Source of the DNA: Lachnoclostridium sp.
GTDB taxonomy: Bacteria; Bacillota; Clostridia; Lachnospirales; Lachnospiraceae
Direction: 5' to 3'
Length of the DNA: 7,190 nt
Assembly: GCA_003445895.1 (NCBI GenBank)
Contig: DMCD01000056.1
Coordinates: 1 to 7,190, forward strand
Shown: one piece after another, positions 1 to 5,756 of the stretch
Position numbering within the stretch: position 1 is the stretch's first letter
Layout of the letters: each line of letters opens with the position of its first letter
Program-made: the position numbers and the translations under genes
The notes under the pieces: model-generated
The model's input: the letters and a program-made list of their open reading frames with translations, nothing else
Told to the model about the DNA's origin: nothing
The model's database searches: none

Positions 1-449
1 GCCCGGCCCATGGCAAGCATCTGCTGCTCGCCGCCGGACAGCGTTCCCGCCGTCTGGTTCCGCCGCTCCTTCAGCCGTGGGAACCTCTCATATACCCTCT
101 CCAGCGTTTCCTCAATCTCCGCCTTATCCTTCCGGGTAAATGCTCCCATCGACAGATTCTGATAAACCGTCAGCTGGGAAAATACGCGCCGCCCCTCCGG
201 TACCTGGGCCATGCCCATGGAAACCAGCTTGTAGGCCGGAATATGGGTAATATCGGTTCCGTCCAGGACAATCTTTCCCGTCTTGGCTCGGATGAGTCCC
301 GAGATCGTGTGCAGCGTGGTGGTCTTTCCCGCGCCGTTGGCGCCGATCAGGGCGATAATATCTCCCTGCTCTACCTCGAAGGATACATTTTTCAGTGCCT
401 GAATCACGCCGTAATAAACATTCAGGTCCTGTACTTCCAGCAGTGCCAT
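1..449 (-). CDS. livF: Branched-chain amino acid ABC transporter ATP-binding protein LivF (3' end beyond window)
   Basis: One of two cytoplasmic ATPases that power the LivHM amino-acid importer. Only the first 149 residues lie in the window; the C-terminal part, with Walker B and the H-switch, is cut off by the left edge. Visible are Walker A GANGAGKT (residues 36-43), the Q-loop glutamine Q83 in the AQVPEGRRVF stretch typical of LivF, and the ABC signature LSGGEQQ (137-143). PEGRRVF and a canonical LSGGE signature separate LivF from its partner LivG, which has a variant signature. The ATG at 449 is preceded by AGGAGG (455-460) at 5 bases; this site overlaps the TAG stop of livG, so translation is probably coupled. 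It is the last gene of the livJHMGF order visible here. No frame disruption is seen. The family call is firm; the substrate depends on LivJ. Confidence 0.96.
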   Translation of the reverse strand, partial: MALLEVQDLNVYYGVIQALKNVSFEVEQGDIIALIGANGAGKTTTLHTISGLIRAKTGKIVLDGTDITHIPAYKLVSMGMAQVPEGRRVFSQLTVYQNLSMGAFTRKDKAEIEETLERVYERFPRLKERRNQTAGTLSGGEQQMLAMGR

Positions 450-458
450 GCTATCCTC

Positions 459-1217
459 CTACTCTCCTAAATATGCCACAATAACGTCGTGATTGTTGAG
501 TACTTCCGCGGTCGGGCCTTCTGCCAGAACATGGCCGAAATTCAGCACCGTCAGCCGCTCGCAGATACCGGAAACCAGCTTCATGTCGTGTTCGATGAGA
601 AGGATGGTCATGTCAAAATGATCTCTGACAAAGCGGATGGTATCCATCAGCTCCGCCGTCTCATTGGGGTTCATGCCGGCCGCCGGCTCGTCAAGCAAAA
701 GAAGCTTCGGCTCTGTGGCGATGGCGCGGGCAATCTCCAGCTTGCGCTGTTTTCCGTAAGGCAGATTGGAAGCCTTGTAGTCAAACTCCCCGTCCAGGTC
801 AAAGACCTTCAGGATCTCCATGGCCTTCTCGTCCATGGCCTTCTCCTGCTTTCTATAGGAGGGCAGGCGCAGAATGCCGCTGAAGGTGGAGTATGGATAA
901 TGGTTATGAAGGCCGGCTTTGACATTGTCCAGAACAGAAAGCTCCTTGAACAGGCGGATGTTCTGGAAGGTTCTTGCAATCCCGGCCCGGTTGATGTCAA
1001 TGGTGCTCTTTCCCGTAATGTCGGTATCATCCAGCATGATCTTTCCGGAATCCGGCTTGTACACGCCGGTCAGAAGGTTGAATATGGTTGTCTTTCCGGC
1101 GCCGTTGGGGCCGATCAGACCGTAGAGCTGTCCTTTCTCGATGGTGACGCTGAAATCATCTACCGCTTTCAGGCCGCCGAAGGAAATGCTCAGATTTTTC
1201 ACAGTAAGCATAGCCAT
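459..1217 (-). CDS. livG: Branched-chain amino acid ABC transporter ATP-binding protein LivG
   Basis: Second cytoplasmic ATPase of the importer, expected to pair with LivF beneath LivHM. The protein has 252 residues, close to the usual LivG size of about 255. Motifs in order: Walker A GPNGAGKT (36-43), Q-loop ARTFQN (Q85), signature region LPYGKQRKLE (152-161), Walker B LLLLDEP with catalytic E177, then AAGMNP, and the H-switch IEHDM (H210). The signature has Pro-Tyr-Gly-Lys in place of Ser-Gly-Gly-Gln; a PYG-type C-loop is a known LivG trait and is not evidence of inactivity. I chose the ATG at 1217 (MAMLTVKN) because AAGGAGG lies 9 bases upstream. A start 8 codons earlier would add MQRRRRIN and place that site inside the gene. 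One base separates it from the livM stop, and livF starts 9 bases after its own stop. Confidence 0.96.
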   Translation of the reverse strand: MAMLTVKNLSISFGGLKAVDDFSVTIEKGQLYGLIGPNGAGKTTIFNLLTGVYKPDSGKIMLDDTDITGKSTIDINRAGIARTFQNIRLFKELSVLDNVKAGLHNHYPYSTFSGILRLPSYRKQEKAMDEKAMEILKVFDLDGEFDYKASNLPYGKQRKLEIARAIATEPKLLLLDEPAAGMNPNETAELMDTIRFVRDHFDMTILLIEHDMKLVSGICERLTVLNFGHVLAEGPTAEVLNNHDVIVAYLGE

Positions 1218-1218
1218 A

Positions 1219-2292
1219 TTAATTCGCCTCCTTCGCTGCACGTTTTCCGAAGCGCTCCATCAGCTGTTCGCGCAGGGCAATCGCCTTCGGTGCGGAGGTC
1301 ACAATCATCATCACGATCAGGACGATGGCGTAGATCAGCATCCGGTAATTGCTCAGTCCCCGGAGAAGCTCCGGCAGAAGGGTCAGAACCACGGCCGCAA
1401 TGATGGATCCGCGGATGTTGCCGATGCCGCCCAGGACGACGAATACCAGAATGGTAATGGACATATTGTAGCCGAAGCTCTTGGGCGTCGCCGCAAGGCT
1501 GGCCAGGTTATGGGCATACAGCACGCCGGCCACGCCTGCCAGTGAGGCGGAAAGGGAAAATGCCAGGAGCTTGTACTTTGTGATATTGATGCCGATGGAT
1601 TCCGCCGCGATCCGGTTGTCACGGATGGCCATGACCGCCCGTCCGGTTCTGGAATTCATGAGGTTCAGGACAATAATCAGCGTGATGAGCACCAGCACGA
1701 TGCCGATGGTGAAAGTGGAAAGCTTCGGGGTACCCGTAATGCCCTGGGCGCCCTTGATGATGATCTTTCCGTCCGCAGCCAGGCCCAGGGAGGAGGTATC
1801 CTTCATGGAAACATGGATTCCTGCGCCGTCTACGCCGACAAACATGGAGTTAATGATATTCTTGATAATCTCGCCGAAGGCCAGGGTGACGATCGCCAGA
1901 TAGTCTCCCTTCAGGCGGAGAACCGGGATGCCGATGAGGAATCCGAACAGTGCGGCAACCGCTGCGCCGATGAGGATGGCGAATACGAAACGCACCATGG
2001 TATTCGGAATGGCATCTGCCATAAGGTTCGTGAAGAAGGCACCGGAAAAGGCGCCGACGCACATGAATCCGGCATGGCCCAGGCTCAGCTCGCCCAGAAT
2101 GCCTACCGTCAGGTTCAGGGAAACCGCCAGAATCACATAGGTGCAGATGGGAACCAGAATTCCCTTCATCAGGCTGTTGATATTGCCTGTGGCGATCAGC
2201 GCCTGGATCACGGCATAGCAGACAACGACCATACCGATGGTGATCATGTTCTGCACAAAGGTCTTGTTTTTGTAGGATTTCAGTCTGTCCAT
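1219..2292 (-). CDS. livM: Branched-chain amino acid ABC transporter permease LivM
   Basis: Integral membrane permease of the BPD_transp_2 family, expected to form the translocation pore with LivH. It has 357 residues. A short polar N-terminus is followed by many hydrophobic segments (about 17-35, 44-63, 103-124, 194-212, 242-262, 277-291, 295-310, 318-334). Family hallmarks are the NLTVGILGELSLGHAGF stretch (60-76), LRLKGDYLAIVTLAFGEI (125-142), the cytoplasmic ATPase-coupling loop GRAVMAIRDNRIAAESIGIN (217-236), LGGIGNIRGSIIA (287-299) and PELLRG (307-312). Residues about 152-190, between two membrane segments, form a polar, glycine-rich, probably extracellular loop. The ATG at 2292 is preceded by AAGGGGG at 5 bases; a start 8 codons earlier would overlap the end of livH and lacks this spacing. 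It begins 10 bases after the livH stop. Confidence 0.95.
   Translation of the reverse strand: MDRLKSYKNKTFVQNMITIGMVVVCYAVIQALIATGNINSLMKGILVPICTYVILAVSLNLTVGILGELSLGHAGFMCVGAFSGAFFTNLMADAIPNTMVRFVFAILIGAAVAALFGFLIGIPVLRLKGDYLAIVTLAFGEIIKNIINSMFVGVDGAGIHVSMKDTSSLGLAADGKIIIKGAQGITGTPKLSTFTIGIVLVLITLIIVLNLMNSRTGRAVMAIRDNRIAAESIGINITKYKLLAFSLSASLAGVAGVLYAHNLASLAATPKSFGYNMSITILVFVVLGGIGNIRGSIIAAVVLTLLPELLRGLSNYRMLIYAIVLIVMMIVTSAPKAIALREQLMERFGKRAAKEAN
1227..1233 (-). promoter_or_regulatory. livG ribosome binding site (decides start)
   Basis: AAGGAGG on the minus strand, 9 bases before the ATG at 1217 and inside the last codons of livM. It supports the MAMLTV start over the upstream in-frame start at 1241. 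Its position inside livM, with a single base between the livM stop and the livG start, suggests translational coupling. Confidence 0.8.
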
Positions 2293-2297
2293 AGAAG

Positions 2298-2304
2298 CCC
2301 CCTT
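2298..2304 (-). promoter_or_regulatory. livM ribosome binding site (decides start)
   Basis: AAGGGGG on the minus strand, 5 bases before the ATG at 2292. It overlaps the TAA stop of livH. It supports MDRLKSYKNK as the N-terminus. It departs from the AGGAGG used by livJ, livG and livF (G for A at one position) but still pairs well with the anti-Shine-Dalgarno sequence. Confidence 0.65.
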
Positions 2305-3184
2305 ATACCTTCTCACTGAGCTTTCTTCCGAGAAGTCCGGTCGGACGCACCAGAAGAACGATAATCAGAACCGAAAACACGATGGCATCCGAAAGCTGTG
2401 AAGAAATATAGGCCTTCGCAAGATTCTCGATAACGCCCAGGAGAATGCCGCCCAGCATGGCACCGGGAATCGAGCCGATACCGCCGAATACTGCCGCCAC
2501 AAAGGCCTTGATGCCCGGCATGGAGCCGGTATAGGGCGTAAGCGACGGATATGCGGAGCAGAGAAGCACGCCGGCGATGGCTGCCAGGAAGGAACCGATG
2601 GCAAATGTCAGCGCGATGGTCTTGTTGACATCAATGCCCATCAGCGTCGCTGCGCCCTGGTCCTCGGAAACAGCCTGCATGGCCTGCCCCATCCTGGTTT
2701 TATTGACAAAGGTTGTGAGGACAGCCATGATGACGATAGACGAAAGGATGGTCACGATGGTGACGCCGGAAATGGACAGCTGGCCATCCGCCAGCTTCAG
2801 TGCGGGAAGATTCACAACGGAGGTGAACTGTCTCGCGTTGGATCCGAAAATCAGAAGCGCCAGGTTCTGGAGAAGATAGCTGACGCCGATTGCCGTGATC
2901 AGTACGGAAAGGGAGGGCGCACCGCGGAGCGGCCGGTAAGCCACTCTCTCGATGGTCACTCCGAGCACCGTGCATACCACAATTGCCGCGAGTATACCGG
3001 CGATGGAGGGACCTCCCATGGTACTCACGACGGTAAATGCAGCAAAGGCTCCTACCATGATAATATCGCCGTGGGCGAAATTCAGCATCTTTGCGATGCC
3101 GTACACCATAGTGTATCCCAGAGCTATTATGGCATATACGCTGCCAAGACTGATGCCGTTAATCAGATAGGACAGAAAACTCAT
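2303..3184 (-). CDS. livH: Branched-chain amino acid ABC transporter permease LivH
   Basis: Integral membrane permease of the BPD_transp_2 family and partner of LivM. It has 293 residues, slightly shorter than enterobacterial LivH (about 308). The N-terminal half carries the diagnostic YAIIALGYTMVYGIAKMLNFAHGD stretch with NFAHGD at 35-40. The probable cytoplasmic ATPase-docking loop is MGQAMQAVSEDQGAATLMGID (165-185). GGIGSIPGAMLGG (234-246) is the conserved late segment before the final hydrophobic helix (about 267-279), and the protein ends in a short basic tail. I count about eight hydrophobic segments. The ATG at 3184 follows AAAGGAG with 6-base spacing. It is separated from livJ by 121 bases holding a strong hairpin, whereas livM follows after 10 bases, so livH starts the tightly packed part of the operon. 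Confidence 0.96.
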   Translation of the reverse strand: MSFLSYLINGISLGSVYAIIALGYTMVYGIAKMLNFAHGDIIMVGAFAAFTVVSTMGGPSIAGILAAIVVCTVLGVTIERVAYRPLRGAPSLSVLITAIGVSYLLQNLALLIFGSNARQFTSVVNLPALKLADGQLSISGVTIVTILSSIVIMAVLTTFVNKTRMGQAMQAVSEDQGAATLMGIDVNKTIALTFAIGSFLAAIAGVLLCSAYPSLTPYTGSMPGIKAFVAAVFGGIGSIPGAMLGGILLGVIENLAKAYISSQLSDAIVFSVLIIVLLVRPTGLLGRKLSEKV

Positions 3185-3226
3185 ATCTGACTCCTTTCCA
3201 AATGTTCAGAACTGCTTTTGCGTAAA

Positions 3227-3261
3227 GCCGAGGGGGCTGTTCTGCAACAACCCCCTCGGGC
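3227..3261 (-). terminator. GC-rich hairpin between livJ and livH (partial terminator or mRNA-stabilising element)
   Basis: Plus-strand arms CCGAGGGGG (3228-3236) and CCCCCTCGG (3251-3259) pair perfectly over 9 bp. After a single C/A mismatch the stem continues with TGTT/AACA (3238-3241 with 3246-3249), closing a 4-base loop (3242-3245). It lies 44 bases after the livJ stop and about 30 bases before the livH ribosome binding site. In the direction of transcription the stem is followed only by CTTTACG, not a run of T, so it is a poor full terminator. Similar hairpins after binding-protein genes limit transcription into permease genes or protect the upstream mRNA from 3' exonucleases. Which applies here cannot be settled from sequence. 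Confidence 0.7.
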
Positions 3262-3305
3262 AAATCACATCACTTATGCTGTTTTTGGTGCGGGCCGTAT
3301 GCAGA

Positions 3306-4532
3306 TTAGTCCTGCATTACATATGCACCGTTCTCGATCTTAACAGCCTTCGGAGCCTTGTTCGGCTCGCCGTCAGCTGTCCAGGTCATGCCGCTGCCGG
3401 TCAGACCGTCGATGCTGATCTTGGTCATGGAAACCTTCATGGCATCGCAGATGGTGGAAGCATCGGACTCCGGTGTAAGATTTGCGTCCTCGAGAGCTGC
3501 CTTGATGGCATACATGCCGTCATAGCAGTCAGCGCCGAACTGAAGCGGGTCAATGCTGTATGCTGCGCGGTAAGCCTCAACATAAGCCTTGCTGCCTTCC
3601 TCGTCGATGGAGAACGGGGTCAGAAGCATCAGACCCTCTGCCAGAGAGGTGTCAAAGTTCTCAACGGAAAGGATACCGTCCATACCGTCGCATCCGAAGA
3701 AGATCGGAGCAAATTCCTTATCGGAAGCCTGCTTCAGGATAACGGAAGCCTCCTGATAGTAGATGGGCAGGAATACCAGCTCAGCGCCGGCCTCTTTTGC
3801 CTTGTCCAGCTGTACTGAGAAGTCTGTGTTGGTATCAGCAGTGAAAGCCTCGCTGGAAACGATTTCCAGACCCTGGTTTGCCGCCTCTTCCACGAAGGAA
3901 GCACGGATACCGTCAGAATACTCGGAGGAGCTGTCGTAGATGATGCCGATCTTGGTGGCCAGCTTGTGCTCGCCGATATACTGTGCGGACTTTGCACCCT
4001 GTGCCGGGTCAGCGAAGCATACGCGGAAAGCGTTGTCGCCGGAGATGCACTCTACGGCAGAACCGGACGGGGTCAGAAGGAACATATTGTCAGCCTGTGC
4101 TTCGGCCTCAACAGCGATGCAGGGCTTGGAAGTTACGGTACCCATAAGAAGCTGCATGCCCCAGTCCTTCAGGGTGTTGTATGCATTTACGGATTTCTCC
4201 GGGTCATGCTCGTCATCCTGGAACTGAATCTCTACCGGATATCCGTTGATACCGCCGGCTTCATTGATTTCCTTGGCTGCAAGCTCGAAGGAATTCTTAA
4301 CGGATTCACCGTAAGCTGCTGCCGGTCCGGTGATGGGTCCGATACCGCCGATCTTCCATGCAAGTCCGTCTGCTGCCGGAGCCTCAGCTGCTTCAGCTGC
4401 TTCGCCGCCTTCTGCTGCTTCTGCCGGAGCTTCAGCTGCTGCGGTTGTCTCTGCCGGTGCGCTGCCGCCGCAGGCGGTAAGAGATGCTGCCATGAGCGCT
4501 GCCATCGCCAGGCCAAATAACTGTTTTTTCAT
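3306..4532 (-). CDS. livJ: Branched-chain amino acid-type ABC transporter substrate-binding lipoprotein LivJ
   Basis: Extracytoplasmic receptor that captures the amino acid and delivers it to LivHM. It has 408 residues. A lipoprotein signal peptide (basic MKKQ, hydrophobic core, lipobox LTAC) predicts cleavage before C21 and lipid anchoring to the outer face of the membrane. Residues 22-55 are a low-complexity Ala/Glu/Pro/Gly linker. The mature fold is periplasmic-binding-protein type I (Peripla_BP_6): IGGIGPITGPAAAYG (61-75), AAKEINEAGGINGYPVEI (85-102), a TPSGSA ligand-site stretch (154-159), IYDSSSEYSDGIR (198-210), and FFGCDGMDG (278-286). The ATG at 4532 has AGGAGG 8 bases upstream; the frame stays open 51 codons further, but that stretch overlaps the promoter and leader and is rejected as coding. 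Liv genes follow directly, so Leu/Ile/Val is the likeliest ligand; another amino acid is possible. Confidence 0.93.
   Translation of the reverse strand: MKKQLFGLAMAALMAASLTACGGSAPAETTAAAEAPAEAAEGGEAAEAAEAPAADGLAWKIGGIGPITGPAAAYGESVKNSFELAAKEINEAGGINGYPVEIQFQDDEHDPEKSVNAYNTLKDWGMQLLMGTVTSKPCIAVEAEAQADNMFLLTPSGSAVECISGDNAFRVCFADPAQGAKSAQYIGEHKLATKIGIIYDSSSEYSDGIRASFVEEAANQGLEIVSSEAFTADTNTDFSVQLDKAKEAGAELVFLPIYYQEASVILKQASDKEFAPIFFGCDGMDGILSVENFDTSLAEGLMLLTPFSIDEEGSKAYVEAYRAAYSIDPLQFGADCYDGMYAIKAALEDANLTPESDASTICDAMKVSMTKISIDGLTGSGMTWTADGEPNKAPKAVKIENGAYVMQD
4373..4440 (-). repeat. Imperfect direct repeat encoding the LivJ Ala/Glu linker
   Basis: Two 20-base copies, 4373-4392 and 4421-4440, differ at one position and are offset by 48 bases (16 codons), so they keep the reading frame. 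They sit in a GCT/GCC/TCT-rich stretch encoding the spacer after lipidated C21, with blocks such as AEAPA and EAAEAAEAPA. The pattern suggests the spacer grew by in-frame slippage or unequal duplication; that history is inference. Confidence 0.7.
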
Positions 4533-4540
4533 TTTAATCT

Positions 4541-4546
4541 CCTCCT
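4541..4546 (-). promoter_or_regulatory. livJ ribosome binding site (decides start)
   Basis: Consensus AGGAGG on the minus strand, 8 bases before the ATG at 4532, within a longer GAGGAGGAG purine run. It rules out the in-frame ATG at 4553, which would put the run inside the coding sequence as MKEEEIK and has no such site upstream. Confidence 0.85.
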
Positions 4547-4565
4547 CTTTCATTATAGCAAGGTT

Positions 4566-4596
4566 CATCAGATATACACAGATGTTATAACTGATG
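4566..4596 (-). promoter_or_regulatory. Stem-loop or dyad at the predicted 5' end of the liv mRNA
   Basis: CATCAG (minus 4596-4591) pairs with CTGATG (minus 4571-4566). Inside these, after one U/U mismatch, TATA (4589-4586) pairs with TATA (4576-4573), leaving a 9-base loop. The predicted transcription start (about 4599) is only a few bases upstream, so the mRNA would begin with this hairpin. It could protect the 5' end or, as DNA, serve as an operator just downstream of +1. The stem is AT-rich and modest. No T-box, riboswitch or leader peptide is recognised in the leader of about 67 bases. Confidence 0.45.
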
Positions 4597-4605
4597 TTGT
4601 TGACA

Positions 4606-4634
4606 ATTATACTTTTCTCACCGGAAGGTGTCAA
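4606..4634 (-). promoter_or_regulatory. Consensus sigma-A promoter for livJ
   Basis: On the minus strand, -35 TTGACA (4634-4629) and -10 TATAAT (4611-4606) both match the consensus exactly and are separated by the ideal 17 bases. An AT-rich tract containing AAAAATTTT lies just upstream, where an UP element would sit. Predicted transcription start is around 4598-4601, giving a leader of about 67 bases before livJ. Such a strong core promoter implies high expression unless repressed; a dyad overlapping the -35 box (4632-4652) is a candidate operator. Confidence 0.88.
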
Positions 4635-4652
4635 TTCATAATTCATGAATTG
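4632..4652. promoter_or_regulatory. Dyad overlapping the livJ -35 box (candidate operator)
   Basis: CAATTCAT (4632-4639) and ATGAATTG (4645-4652) are perfect 8-base inverted arms around a 5-base centre. A second perfect 12-base palindrome, AATTCATGAATT, is nested at 4640-4651. The left arm shares bases with the -35 hexamer, so a bound protein would block RNA polymerase. The adjoining GAAAATT (4652-4658) matches one half of the CodY consensus AATTTTCWGAAAATT, but the best full 15-base alignment matches only 10 positions. The symmetry is seen directly; the regulator is unknown. AT-rich DNA makes short palindromes common, so confidence is limited. Confidence 0.45.
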
Positions 4653-4697
4653 AAAATTTTTAATGATACCGATGAAAGAAATCAACTGTTTTCAGCG

Positions 4698-4730
4698 ATT
4701 ATGCATTACCTGCAATCATAGATGCATAAT
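4698..4730. repeat. Inverted repeat just after gpsA
   Basis: ATTATGCAT (4698-4706) and ATGCATAAT (4722-4730) are perfect 9-base inverted arms around a 15-base centre, beginning 12 bases after the gpsA stop. As RNA the stem is mostly A-U and is not followed by a T run, so it would be a weak terminator at best. It may instead be a protein site or a 3' end-processing structure. No better terminator was found between gpsA and livJ, so some read-through from the housekeeping block into liv is possible. Confidence 0.45.
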
Positions 4731-4741
4731 TTGTAATTATA

Positions 4742-5752
4742 TTACCCCTGCCATTCGTCATCGGCGGACTCGGAGCTGCGGCCGCGGAGCATAAGTTCCC
4801 GCACTGCCTCTCCTGCATTTTTATTCTCAAAGAGAATCCGGTTCACCTGTTCCACAATGGGCATCTCGCACTGGTACTTCCGGGCAAGCTTCAGTCCGGC
4901 TCTCGCCGCATAGACGCCTTCCACCACCATGCGGACCTCGGTCATAGCCTCCTTCATGGTCTTTCCCTGTCCGATGAGAATGCCTGCCCGGCGGTTTCTG
5001 CTGTGCATGCTGGCGCAGGTGACAATCAGGTCTCCCGTACCGGAAAGGCCGCTGACCGTTTCCCTCTTTCCGCCCATTTTTACGGCCAGCCGGGTGATCT
5101 CGGCGATACCGCGGGTAATCAGCGCTGCCTTGGCGTTGTCCCCGTAATTTAAACCGTCCGCCATACCTGCGGCCAGGGCAATCACGTTCTTCAGCGCTCC
5201 TCCGATTTCCACGCCCAGAAGGTCTGCGCTGGTATAGACCCGGAACACCGGGCTCATAAAGACGGACTGTACATATTCTGCCGTTTTTTTCCGCTCCGCC
5301 GCGACGACGCAGGTGGTGGGCAGTCCCCGGCTTACCTCCTCCGCATGGCTCGGGCCGGACAGCGCGCAGACCTCCGCATTCGGGAGTTCCTGGGCAATCA
5401 CGCCGGTCATGGTAAGAAGGGATTCCTCTTCGATTCCCTTGGCTGCACTCACAATTACCTGTCCGTAGCGCACAAAGGGCGCAATCCGCTCCGCCGTCTG
5501 CCGGATATAAACCGAGGGAACAGCCAGCACCAGCAGGTCCTTCTCCCCGCAGGCGGCTTTCAGACTGTCGGTCACCTTAATTCCGGAATCCAGAGTCACA
5601 CCCGGCAGGTTCTTCTGACATCTTGTCCGTTTCAGTTCCTCCACATCCCTGCCCGATGCGGAGCACAGTGTGACATCATGACCGGAATTGTTCAGCAGAA
5701 CGGCAATCGCGGTTCCCCACGTTCCGGTTCCGATAATACCAATTGCTGCCAT
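4742..5752 (-). CDS. gpsA: Glycerol-3-phosphate dehydrogenase [NAD(P)+] GpsA
   Basis: Cytoplasmic enzyme that reduces dihydroxyacetone phosphate to sn-glycerol-3-phosphate, the backbone for phospholipids. It has 336 residues, normal for the family. The N-terminal Rossmann fold opens with IGIIGTGTWGTAIA (GTGTWG at 8-13). Further hallmarks are SAAKGIE (K105), ALSGPSHAEEV (130-140), IGGALKNVIALAAG with the probable catalytic K188, NAKAALITRGIAEI (207-220), GLSGTGDLIVTC (235-246) and SRNRRAG (251-257). The C-terminus is polar. I prefer the ATG at 5752 (MAAIGIIG), with AGGTGAG 4 bases upstream; an in-frame GTG at 5761 would add three residues. It starts 15 bases after plsY, and its product is the acyl acceptor used by PlsY, so the two genes are probably co-transcribed. 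Confidence 0.97.
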   Translation of the reverse strand: MAAIGIIGTGTWGTAIAVLLNNSGHDVTLCSASGRDVEELKRTRCQKNLPGVTLDSGIKVTDSLKAACGEKDLLVLAVPSVYIRQTAERIAPFVRYGQVIVSAAKGIEEESLLTMTGVIAQELPNAEVCALSGPSHAEEVSRGLPTTCVVAAERKKTAEYVQSVFMSPVFRVYTSADLLGVEIGGALKNVIALAAGMADGLNYGDNAKAALITRGIAEITRLAVKMGGKRETVSGLSGTGDLIVTCASMHSRNRRAGILIGQGKTMKEAMTEVRMVVEGVYAARAGLKLARKYQCEMPIVEQVNRILFENKNAGEAVRELMLRGRSSESADDEWQG

Positions 5753-5756
5753 ATCT

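Noticed and set aside
489..1403. A 304-codon open frame on the plus strand
   Set aside because: It is antisense to livG and the end of livM, with no domain and the composition of a shadow frame.
1813..2319. A 168-codon open frame on the plus strand
   Set aside because: It is antisense to livM; its translation is polar, repetitive in His/Asp/Gln and unlike any family.
4552..4560. Second extended -10-like motif, TGCTATAAT, before livJ
   Set aside because: It matches an extended -10, but no acceptable -35 is found at 17 bases, and transcription would start at about the ribosome binding site, leaving no usable leader.
4533..4685. 51-codon upstream extension of the livJ frame
   Set aside because: It would translate through the -35, -10, leader and ribosome binding site, and would bury the lipoprotein signal peptide. 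The ATG at 4532 with AGGAGG at 8 bases is far better.
4533..4741. T-box or amino-acid riboswitch in the livJ leader
   Set aside because: The leader is only about 67 bases from the predicted start, has no T-box-like conserved core and no terminator hairpin with a T run before livJ.
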